Shown: positions 1-5,231 of the stretch, one piece after another
How positions within the stretch are numbered: the stretch's first letter is position 1
Layout of the letters: the number at the start of each line of letters is the position of its first letter
The notes under the pieces: model-generated
Told to the model about the DNA's origin: nothing
Database searches by the model: none
The model's input: only the letters and a program-made list of their open reading frames with translations
DNA from: JAABYT01 sp964194585
GTDB lineage: Bacteria > Pseudomonadota > Gammaproteobacteria > HK1
Direction: 5' to 3'
DNA length: 5,231 bases
NCBI GenBank assembly: GCA_964194585.1
Contig: CAXMNG010000073.1
Span: 1-5,231 of the forward strand
Translations under genes and position numbers: made by a program

Positions 1-406
1 CGGACTCGTCTATCCAGTACGAGGTGGCGAAAGCAATCGCCGCGCTGTCGTTCGATTCCAGCTTCGCGACGCTTTCGGATACCAGGTTCTGGGACCATTC
101 GTCGTGCCCGGCCGCCCACATGAAATACTTGCCCGCCGCCATTGCCTGAACGCGCCGAAAGTTCGCGGTGGCGCCGATGTTGTGATCGGCGCGCGAGTAC
201 GTGACCCGCTCAACCGCACTCGCGGCGCGCGAACCGATCTCTCCCGTCCCGTCGGTGGAGGCGTTGTCCGAGATCAGAATTCGAATGTTCTCGAAGTCCT
301 GATTCAGCAATGATTCGAGGGCGCGCTCAAGGAAGCGGCCTTCGTTGTAGACGGGCACCCCGATCGTAACGAGCGGCTGCTGATCCACCGGTTGGCTGGG
401 GCTCAT
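1..406 (-). CDS. Family 2 glycosyltransferase, N-terminal part (3' end beyond window)
   Basis: The visible 135 residues begin MSPSQPVDQQ and run off the left edge without a stop. They show the start of a GT-A fold GT2 enzyme: the first beta strand and nucleotide loop VTIGVPVYNEG (13-23), the DNASTDGT motif (47-54) that binds the nucleotide-sugar, NIGATANF (76-83), and WAAGHDEW (97-104) where the metal-binding DxD-type motif normally sits, here as HDE. The role is transfer of a sugar from a nucleotide-sugar donor to a growing glycan, probably at the cytoplasmic face of the membrane; donor and acceptor cannot be read. The ATG at 406 is chosen because the GT2 core starts about 12 residues later; only a weak GGGA precedes it. 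It begins 15 bases after the stop of the upstream glycosyltransferase and in the same frame, so the two are probably one operon and perhaps translationally coupled. It is likely part of a surface polysaccharide cluster extending leftwards. Family assignment is secure; specificity is unknown. Confidence 0.9.
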   Translation of the reverse strand, partial: MSPSQPVDQQPLVTIGVPVYNEGRFLERALESLLNQDFENIRILISDNASTDGTGEIGSRAASAVERVTYSRADHNIGATANFRRVQAMAAGKYFMWAAGHDEWSQNLVSESVAKLESNDSAAIAFATSYWIDES

Positions 407-421
407 GGTCCCGTCACGAGC

Positions 422-1435
422 TCAATGCTTGGCGACCTTTCTATCCTGCGCGCCGTCCTCACTGGAGTAAGTCCGGCGATCATAGTTCTGCCGTTTCAGC
501 ATGTAGAGAATTTTCTCTTGATTCGATCGGATTCTGTCGAGCATGTCCGCCACCAGGCCCACGATCCAGATGATGATTCCCAGAGAGTTCAGATAAATAC
601 CGCCGAGGGCAACGGACTTGTACGGGGTGAATGATCCGACGCTGTAGAAGTGCCACAAGACGAAAGCATCGAGGAGCAGTCCGAGCACGAAGAACACCGC
701 GCCCAACAATCCGAAGAAACGGATAGGCTGGTGGTCTCTGAAGGTTCGAAAGATGGTGCCGCTGATGCGCCAGCCATACAACAGCAGGTTGCCCGCGACA
801 CGCGACTTTCTTCCCGGGAAGTATTTGACGTCTACGGGTACCGAAGCGATGCGCAGCCCCTTGGTGGCCAGATCCAGGAACGATTCCTGCGTGTAGGTGA
901 ATCGCCCGATGAGATTGAGCTGCAGCAGGGCCGTTCGCGAATAGGCCCTGAATCCACAGGAGACGTCACTGAAGTTGTCCTTTGCGATGAGGCTGATAAG
1001 CCGGCTCACGCGTTTGTTGCCCCAATATTTTATGATGGGCATATTTTCCGGCTTGCGCATATGTCCGTCGTCGGTAATGAACCGATCCGCGGCTACGAAA
1101 TCGGCTTCGTCCCGAAGAATAGGCTGAATCAGCTTGGGGATTTCCAGGGGCGAAAACTGGCCGTCCGCATCGATGTTGACGGTAACGTCGGCGCCGAGCT
1201 CCAGCGCCTTGCGCAGTCCGGACTGGAAGGCCGCGCCGACTCCCTGGTTTTGCGCGTGTCCTACCACTTGGGCGCCGGCCTGGCGGGCAACCGCTGCCGT
1301 GCCATCGGTCGAACCGTCGTCGATCACCACGACGTCGATGGAGCTGATTCCGCTGATCGCTTGTGGAATAGACCGGATCACCGAAGCGAGGGAATCTTCT
1401 TCGTTGAACGCCGGAATGAGCACTGCCAGCTTCAT
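422..1435 (-). CDS. Membrane-anchored GT2 glycosyltransferase, polyprenyl-phosphate sugar transferase type
   Basis: A complete 337-residue protein. The N-terminal GT2 domain (about 1-230) has PAFNEE (8-13), DDGSTDGT (39-46), NQGVGAAF (63-70), the metal-binding DAD of NIDADGQF (89-91), and SDVSCGFRAY (156-165) followed by QES (183-185), an order typical of dolichol- or undecaprenyl-phosphate mannosyl/glucosyl transferases. Two hydrophobic helices follow (about 239-261 and 275-297), then a basic cytoplasmic tail. Such enzymes load a sugar from GDP-mannose or UDP-glucose onto a polyprenyl phosphate at the inner membrane, supplying a lipid-linked donor for glycan or glycolipid modification; which sugar is not visible. 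The start is forced: an in-frame TAG lies 24 bases upstream with no other start codon between, yet no Shine-Dalgarno sequence precedes the ATG. It is followed after 15 bases by a second GT2 gene. G+C is lower than in sdaA upstream (about 58% against 65% on sampled lines), suggesting membership of a variable polysaccharide locus. A plain GT2 with another acceptor is the alternative. Confidence 0.92.
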   Translation of the reverse strand: MKLAVLIPAFNEEDSLASVIRSIPQAISGISSIDVVVIDDGSTDGTAAVARQAGAQVVGHAQNQGVGAAFQSGLRKALELGADVTVNIDADGQFSPLEIPKLIQPILRDEADFVAADRFITDDGHMRKPENMPIIKYWGNKRVSRLISLIAKDNFSDVSCGFRAYSRTALLQLNLIGRFTYTQESFLDLATKGLRIASVPVDVKYFPGRKSRVAGNLLLYGWRISGTIFRTFRDHQPIRFFGLLGAVFFVLGLLLDAFVLWHFYSVGSFTPYKSVALGGIYLNSLGIIIWIVGLVADMLDRIRSNQEKILYMLKRQNYDRRTYSSEDGAQDRKVAKH

Positions 1436-1453
1436 GAGGGTAAAAGTAGCAGA

Positions 1454-1459
1454 ATTCTA
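1454..1459 (-). promoter_or_regulatory. Possible -10 element for the glycosyltransferase pair
   Basis: TAGAAT on the minus strand matches the sigma-70 -10 consensus at five of six bases and lies in a short AT-rich patch of the 80-base gap after sdaA. Transcription would begin only about 12 bases before the ATG at 1435, leaving a very short leader, which fits the lack of a ribosome binding site there. No convincing -35 hexamer is found about 17 bases upstream (CGTCGT), so this is a weak candidate; co-transcription from sdaA is the alternative. Confidence 0.22.
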
Positions 1460-1490
1460 CCGACTGACCCCTCCGGACGACGCCGATTCG

Positions 1491-1512
1491 TCAGAGTGGC
1501 CGGACACTCAGA
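1491..1512 (-). terminator. Hairpin just after the sdaA stop, without T-tract
   Basis: GAGTG (1494-1498) and CACTC (1505-1509) form a five-pair stem around a six-base loop. Beyond an A/A mismatch two more pairs (1491-1512, 1492-1511) extend it. It starts three bases after the sdaA stop codon, where a terminator or 3' stabilising hairpin would sit. No run of T follows on the minus strand, so intrinsic termination would be weak; it may be a chance fold in GC-rich DNA. Confidence 0.22.
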
Positions 1513-1515
1513 CGC

Positions 1516-2916
1516 TCAGCACTCGACGACGCTGACCGGGATCTCCAGCACATGGACGGCGAGCCCGCCCCGCGCCGTCTCCTTGTACTTGGTTTTCATG
1601 TCCGCCCCGGTTTCGCGCATGGTCTTGATGACCCTGTCCAGGGAAACGAAGTGCTCGCCGTCACCCCGCATGGCCATGCGCGCGGCGTTGATGGCTTTCA
1701 CCGAGGCGATGGCGTTGCGCTCGATGCACGGTACCTGGACCAGCCCGCCGATTGGATCGCAGGTGAGACCGAGATTGTGCTCCATGCCGATCTCAGCGGC
1801 GTTCTCCACCTGGGCGGGCGTGCCGCCGAAGACTTCCGCCAGCCCCCCCGCCGCCATGGAGCAGGCGGAGCCGACCTCACCCTGGCAGCCCACTTCGGCG
1901 CCGCTGATGGAGGCGTTCTCTTTATAAAGGACGCCGATGGCGCCCGCCGTCAGCAGGAAGCGCACGACACCGTCGTCGTCGGCGCCCGGGCGGTGGTTGC
2001 GGTAGTAGTGCAGGACTGCCGGGATGATGCCGGCGGCACCGTTGGTGGGTGCCGTCACGACCCGGCCGCCGGCGGCGTTCTCCTCGTTCACCGCCAGGGC
2101 GTAGAGATTCACCCAGTCCATGACGTGCAGGGGATCGTCCAGGGCCTCCGGCGCCTGATTCGACAGCTGCCGGTAAAGGCTCGCTGCGCGGCGCCTGACC
2201 TTCATCCCGCCGGGGAGAATGCCGTCGTTCTCACAACCGTTGCTCACACACTCCTGCATGGCGGACCAGATGGCCAGCAGGCGCTCACGGATATCGGATT
2301 CCGAGGCCCAGGCTTTTTCGTTTTCCATCATCAGATCGCTGATGGAAAGGCCGTGCTGCGCGCAGTGACGCAGCAACTCGGCGCCGGTCGTAAACGGGTA
2401 GGGCTGCGGCGTGGTGTCGAGTCCCAACCAGCTACCCTCGGCCGCGGTCTCGTCGACGACGAAGCCACCGCCCACCGAGTAATAAACCGCCGTCGCGAGC
2501 ACCTCGCCGCCGTCGGCCATGGCCGTGAAGCGCATGCCGTTGGAGTGAAAGGGCAGGCTCTTGCGGCGATGCATGACCAGATGGCGCTTTTCGTTGAAGG
2601 TGATCGGGTGCTCACCGAGGACGGTCAGAAAGCCGCTGGCGCGGATGTGGTCGAGACGTGCGGCCACACTGTCGGTGTCGATCTTCTCCGGTGTGTTGCC
2701 CTCCAGTCCCAGCATGACGGCCTTGTCGCTGCCGTGACCCTTGCCGGTAGCTCCGAGAGAGCCGTACAGCTCGGTCTTGATGGCCGTCGTGGGCATCAGC
2801 AGATCCCGCGCGCGCAGGACGCTGGCGAAGCTGTACGCCGCCTTCATGGGTCCCACGGTATGCGAGCTGGACGGCCCGATTCCGATGGTGAACAACTCGA
2901 ATACGCTGATGGCCAT
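1516..2916 (-). CDS. sdaA: L-serine ammonia-lyase (L-serine dehydratase), single-chain [4Fe-4S] type
   Basis: Converts L-serine to pyruvate and ammonia in the cytoplasm using an oxygen-sensitive [4Fe-4S] cluster instead of pyridoxal phosphate. The 466-residue product is close to the family's usual length (about 455-460). The N-terminal beta domain begins MAISVFELFTIGIGPSSSHT with the conserved GPSSSHTVGPM (14-24); the C-terminal alpha domain holds VTAPTNGAAGIIPA (287-300), GAEVGCQGEVGSACSMAA (339-356), TCDPIGG (385-391) and VQVPCIERN (393-401). By comparison with the Legionella enzyme, C344, C386 and C397 are the cluster ligands, and the terminal C466 is the tail cysteine that reaches into the active site and caps the fourth iron. 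An in-frame ATG at 2994 would add 26 Arg/Ser-rich residues unlike the family, so 2916 is preferred; GGAG precedes it by 10 bases. It is divergent from the sulfatase-fold gene with 110 bases between, and 80 bases upstream of the glycosyltransferase pair. Function assignment is firm. Confidence 0.96.
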   Translation of the reverse strand: MAISVFELFTIGIGPSSSHTVGPMKAAYSFASVLRARDLLMPTTAIKTELYGSLGATGKGHGSDKAVMLGLEGNTPEKIDTDSVAARLDHIRASGFLTVLGEHPITFNEKRHLVMHRRKSLPFHSNGMRFTAMADGGEVLATAVYYSVGGGFVVDETAAEGSWLGLDTTPQPYPFTTGAELLRHCAQHGLSISDLMMENEKAWASESDIRERLLAIWSAMQECVSNGCENDGILPGGMKVRRRAASLYRQLSNQAPEALDDPLHVMDWVNLYALAVNEENAAGGRVVTAPTNGAAGIIPAVLHYYRNHRPGADDDGVVRFLLTAGAIGVLYKENASISGAEVGCQGEVGSACSMAAGGLAEVFGGTPAQVENAAEIGMEHNLGLTCDPIGGLVQVPCIERNAIASVKAINAARMAMRGDGEHFVSLDRVIKTMRETGADMKTKYKETARGGLAVHVLEIPVSVVEC

Positions 2917-3026
2917 AGTGCGATGACTCCGGCGCAAGATGTTAGGTCTGCCACGCCGCTGCCGGGAACCTGAATGCGACGGCAAGCTGCGCATTTACGA
3001 CCTGTGCTAACCTCGGGCCGGACCCC
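2917..3026. promoter_or_regulatory. Divergent intergenic region between sdaA and the sulfatase-fold gene
   Basis: These 110 bases must carry the promoters of both flanking genes. For sdaA (minus) a weak sigma-70-like pair is TTCCCG (2963-2968) and TAACAT (2939-2944) with an 18-base spacer; the start point would fall near 2932, nearly on the ribosome binding site. For the plus-strand gene no convincing -35/-10 pair is seen; TGTGCTAAC (3003-3011) is the only AT-containing candidate. TGCCG (2960-2964) and CGGCA (2980-2984) form a loose inverted repeat that could be an operator but is short enough to be chance. The region's regulatory role is inferred from gene layout; the individual elements are weak. 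Confidence 0.45.
2927..2930 (-). promoter_or_regulatory. Ribosome binding site supporting the sdaA start at 2916
   Basis: GGAG on the minus strand lies 10 bases before the ATG at 2916. The spacing is slightly long, but together with the family-typical N-terminus (MAISVFELF) it favours this start over the ATG at 2994, which has only AGG six bases upstream. Confidence 0.45.
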
Positions 3027-4571
3027 ATGAATGTACTGTTCATAACCGCCGACCAGTGGCGCGGCGACTGCCTGTCGGCGTGCGGTCACCCCTGCCTGCG
3101 CACGCCCAATCTGGACGCGCTGGCCGCTGATGGCGTGCTGTTTCGCCGCCACTATTCCCAGGCGACACCCTGCGCGCCGGGGCGGGCGAGCCTGTACACC
3201 GGCATGTATCTGCACAATCACCGGGTGGTGGTCAACGGCACCCCGCTGGATGCGCGGCATACCAACGTAGCTCTCGAAGTGCGTAGAGAAGGCTACCATC
3301 CGGCGTTGCTCGGATATACCGACACCGGCGCCGATCCGCGCCGGCATGCGTCGGGGGACCCCGCGTTGCGCAGTTACGGCGGGGTGTTGCCCGGGATGAT
3401 GCCGGTCATCTGGTCCCAAGAACACTGGCGCGCCTGGTTCGCCGATCTGAAGGCCAAAGGTTATGAGGCGCCGGAGAATTTCCGGGAGATGTTCCGGCCA
3501 CGGGACGAGGCTGCCGCCGATGGACGCGGCCTGACCTTTGCGCCAGCGCGCTTCTCGGCCGAGGACAGCCACAGCGCATTTCTTACCGGCGAGGCCATCA
3601 AGCACCTGTCCATGTGCGGCCCGCAGCCCTGGTTTCTACACATCTCCTATCTGGCGCCCCATCCGCCGTTCGTCGCGCCGGCTCCCTATCATGACTTGTA
3701 TGCGGCGGCCGACGTGCCGCCACCGGTGCGTGCCGCAAACGTGGACGCCGAGGCCGCGCAGCATCCTTTTCTGGCCCACTATCTGCACAACCAGCGCGGC
3801 TGGGGGATTCACTACGATCACGACTCCAGGAACAATCTCGCGCTCAGCGACGAGGACGTGTTGCAGGCGCGCGCCACCTACTACGGCATGGCCAGCGAGG
3901 TGGACGCCCAGATCGGGCGACTATTGGACAGCCTGCGCGCATCGGGCGCCTACGACGACACCCTGGTGGTGTTCACCTCGGACCACGGCGAGCAGCTCGG
4001 CGATCACTGGCAATTCTCCAAGTTCGCTTACTTCGACCAATCCTTTCATGTCCCGCTGATCGTCCGCGATCCGCGCCCGCAGGCGGATCCGGTCCGCGGC
4101 CGGCAGGTGGATGCGTTCACCGAGAACGTCGACATCATGCCCACCATTCTCGACTGCCTGGGCCTGGACGTTCCCGCCCAGTGTGACGGTGAATCGCTGA
4201 CGCCCTTCTGTCAGGATGGGGATCCGGGCCGCTGGCGCGACGCCGCCCACTGGGAGTTCGACTTCCGGGATTGGATAGCAGACGGTGAGGATCGCTTCCT
4301 CGGCCTCGCGCCGGACCAGTGCACCATGAGCGCCTTACGCGGCGAGCGCTACAAGTACGTGCACTTCACCGGGCTGCCGCCATTGTTTTTCGATCTCCAC
4401 GAGGACCCGCTGGAGCTTCACAACCTGGCCGACGATCCGGGCCATCGGTCCCTGGTGCTGGAGCACACGCGCAAAATGCTGAGCTGGCGAATGAATCATG
4501 ACGAACGGGTGCTCGCCAACACGCGCCTGACGGGCGACGGGGTGCGGGTGACGAACCCGCCCCGGTATTGA
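3027..4571 (+). CDS. Sulfatase-fold hydrolase of the phosphonate monoester hydrolase / phosphodiesterase type
   Basis: A 514-residue alkaline-phosphatase-superfamily enzyme that hydrolyses phosphonate monoesters, phosphodiesters or sulfate esters; no signal peptide, so cytoplasmic. C49 in CAPGRASLYTG (49-59) fits the CxPxR signature in which cysteine is oxidised to formylglycine, the nucleophile. Metal ligands are likely D9, Q10 (ITADQWRGD), D319 and H320 (TSDHGEQLGDH). From memory of the Rhizobium/Burkholderia caryophylli enzymes (also 514 residues), shared blocks include NGTPLDARH (70-78), GYTDT (96-100), HPPFVAPAPYH (212-222), AEAAQHP (241-247), WEFDFRD (409-415) and YKYVHFTGLPPLFFDL (442-457), so this subfamily is much closer than classical arylsulfatases. 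Probable active-site equivalents are R53, N70, Y97, H212 and K332. D99 appears where the Rhizobium enzyme has a threonine, which may alter specificity. The ATG at 3027 gives the expected N-terminus and no upstream start fits, although no Shine-Dalgarno sequence is visible. A formylglycine-generating enzyme must be encoded elsewhere. Natural substrate is unknown. Confidence 0.93.
   Translation: MNVLFITADQWRGDCLSACGHPCLRTPNLDALAADGVLFRRHYSQATPCAPGRASLYTGMYLHNHRVVVNGTPLDARHTNVALEVRREGYHPALLGYTDTGADPRRHASGDPALRSYGGVLPGMMPVIWSQEHWRAWFADLKAKGYEAPENFREMFRPRDEAAADGRGLTFAPARFSAEDSHSAFLTGEAIKHLSMCGPQPWFLHISYLAPHPPFVAPAPYHDLYAAADVPPPVRAANVDAEAAQHPFLAHYLHNQRGWGIHYDHDSRNNLALSDEDVLQARATYYGMASEVDAQIGRLLDSLRASGAYDDTLVVFTSDHGEQLGDHWQFSKFAYFDQSFHVPLIVRDPRPQADPVRGRQVDAFTENVDIMPTILDCLGLDVPAQCDGESLTPFCQDGDPGRWRDAAHWEFDFRDWIADGEDRFLGLAPDQCTMSALRGERYKYVHFTGLPPLFFDLHEDPLELHNLADDPGHRSLVLEHTRKMLSWRMNHDERVLANTRLTGDGVRVTNPPRY
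4540..4563. terminator. Strong GC hairpin at the convergent gene junction
   Basis: GCGGGT (4544-4549) and ACCCGC (4555-4560) form a perfect six-pair stem around the five-base loop GACGA; after a bulged T at 4543, three more G-C pairs (4540-4542 with 4561-4563) extend it. It lies inside the last codons of the plus-strand hydrolase gene and 11 bases past the stop of the minus-strand oxidoreductase gene, so it could serve as a 3' end for the latter or both. Neither strand has a T-run after it, so it is not a classical intrinsic terminator, and it may simply reflect codon content. Confidence 0.3.
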
Positions 4572-4574
4572 CAC

Positions 4575-5231
4575 CTACGATGTCTGCAAATCCTGGAGCG
4601 TCTCGAACAGCGACGCGGGAATGCTGATGCCTTCGGTGGGAGTGACAAGGCGCGCCGCGTAGCGCCGGTCCGAGGGCAGGCGCGTACCGTCTTGCGCTAG
4701 CACCATGGCGAACAGCTCCTCGGCACGGGCGAGCTGTCCGGCTCGGGCCTCGCCAGTCACGCAGCGGCTCGGATCGATGGCAATGATGAGCTCGCCGCCT
4801 TGCGGCGGACCGCCGTCCTTATTGTCCCTGGCGCTGGCTTCGAAGCTGAACACGTCGCCCACCAGCGCGCCGGCGAGAAGCTCCACCATGAGTGCCAGGG
4901 CCGCGCCCTTGTATCCGCCGAAGGGCAGCTGCGCGCCGGCCAGCGCCGCTTCCGGATCCGTGGTGGGCTGACCGTCCGGCCCGAGGGCCCAGCCTTCCGG
5001 CAAGGGCTTGCCGTCGCGTAGGTGGATCTGAATCTCGCCGCGGGCGCAGACGCTGGCGGCTTGATCGAATACCAGGGGCGGTCGATTTTCCCGCGGCCAG
5101 GCGAAGGCCATGGGATTGGTGCCGTAAAGGGGCTTGGTGCCCCCGGCCGGCGCCACGTAGCTGAAGGAATCCACGAAGGCGAAAGCGGCCAGACCCTGCT
5201 CGGCCAGCGGTTCCACCTCCGGCCACAAGGC
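4575..5231 (-). CDS. Ldh2-family NAD(P)H-dependent oxidoreductase, C-terminal part (5' end beyond window)
   Basis: The last 218 residues of a malate/L-lactate dehydrogenase (Ldh2) family protein, a fold distinct from the Rossmann dehydrogenases. Full members are about 330-350 residues, so roughly the first third is missing. Visible family features are VAPAGGTKPLYGTNPMAFAWP (about 26-46, the GTNP loop that helps bind nicotinamide dinucleotide), DQAAS (56-60), ARGEIQ (63-68), the PEGWALGPDGQPTTDPEAAL segment (78-97), PFGGYKGAALALMVELLAGAL (103-123) and the terminal TRLPSDRRYAAR (183-194). The family includes malate, ureidoglycolate and sulfolactate dehydrogenases and delta1-piperideine/pyrroline-2-carboxylate reductases (DpkA type); the wording of the conserved blocks resembles the last group most, which reduces cyclic imines from D-lysine, D-proline or hydroxyproline breakdown. 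That specificity is an inference. The frame is open through base 5231 and the TTG at 5226-5228 is an internal leucine. The gene converges on the hydrolase gene with 3 bases between stop codons. Confidence 0.88.
   Translation of the reverse strand, partial: ALWPEVEPLAEQGLAAFAFVDSFSYVAPAGGTKPLYGTNPMAFAWPRENRPPLVFDQAASVCARGEIQIHLRDGKPLPEGWALGPDGQPTTDPEAALAGAQLPFGGYKGAALALMVELLAGALVGDVFSFEASARDNKDGGPPQGGELIIAIDPSRCVTGEARAGQLARAEELFAMVLAQDGTRLPSDRRYAARLVTPTEGISIPASLFETLQDLQTS

Noticed and set aside
1..1435. The two glycosyltransferases as one gene broken by a nonsense mutation
   Set aside because: Each has its own complete N-terminal GT2 motif set, and the upstream protein ends with a normal two-helix membrane anchor and tail.
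650..1927. 425-residue plus-strand open frame spanning the glycosyltransferase, the gap and the sdaA end
   Set aside because: It crosses two real minus-strand genes, has no recognisable motif and changes character along its length.
1552..2973. 473-residue plus-strand open frame antisense to sdaA
   Set aside because: It lies almost entirely opposite a clearly functional sdaA. Its protein is rich in Gly/Ala/Arg/His with no recognisable domain, as expected from GC-rich antisense frames.
2958..2987. Inverted repeat TGCCG/CGGCA as a defined operator
   Set aside because: Only five pairs with a 15-base loop (two more after a bulge); this is readily expected by chance in GC-rich DNA, so it is mentioned only within the intergenic region.
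2917..2994. 26-residue N-terminal extension of SdaA from an ATG at 2994
   Set aside because: The extension is Arg/Ser-rich, unlike the family N-terminus, and would consume most of the divergent promoter region. The start at 2916 has GGAG and gives the expected MAISVFELF.
2844..3605. 253-residue minus-strand open frame over the divergent region and the hydrolase 5' part
   Set aside because: It overlaps both flanking genes, which have strong family matches; it has no domain of its own.
5226..5228. TTG as the start of the oxidoreductase
   Set aside because: The frame is open to the window edge and the residues around it (ALWPEVEPLAEQG) are mid-protein in the Ldh2 family, so this is an internal leucine in a truncated gene.

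Overview
The window looks like a chromosomal segment of a high-GC proteobacterium, perhaps a gammaproteobacterium. The evidence is the mix of families: a single-chain iron-sulfur L-serine dehydratase, a phosphonate monoester hydrolase/sulfatase of the kind known from Rhizobium and Burkholderia, and an Ldh2-family reductase. Genus cannot be read from the sequence. There are five protein genes, two of them cut by the window edges, and about 95% of the bases are coding. I see no tRNA, rRNA, CRISPR array, insertion sequence or attachment site.

Left part (1-1435, minus strand): two family-2 glycosyltransferases in tandem. The upstream one (422-1435) has the GT2 catalytic domain followed by two membrane helices, the layout of polyprenyl-phosphate sugar transferases. 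The downstream one (1-406, incomplete) is a soluble GT2 enzyme that starts 15 bases after its neighbour stops. They look like one end of a cell-surface polysaccharide or glycolipid cluster that continues to the left. By hand count, bases 661-960 are about 58% G+C against about 65% for 1561-1740 in the next gene, and a stretch near 481-540 falls to about 42%.

Middle and right part (1516-5231): central metabolism and hydrolysis. sdaA (minus) encodes L-serine ammonia-lyase. It shares a 110-base divergent intergenic region with a 514-residue sulfatase-fold hydrolase (plus) that matches phosphonate monoester hydrolases over its whole length. That gene converges, with only 3 bases between stop codons, on the 3' part of an Ldh2-family NAD(P)H-dependent oxidoreductase (minus), probably of the delta1-pyrroline/piperideine-2-carboxylate reductase type. 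Possible hairpins without T-tracts lie at the sdaA 3' end (1491-1512) and at the convergent junction (4540-4563).

How the genes work together is only partly clear. The two glycosyltransferases are likely co-transcribed. The divergent sdaA/hydrolase pair may share regulation, and a link through serine release is conceivable but unproven. I find no clear undescribed system; the most useful leads are the hydrolase active-site difference, the divergent pairing, and the compositional boundary at about 1436-1515.
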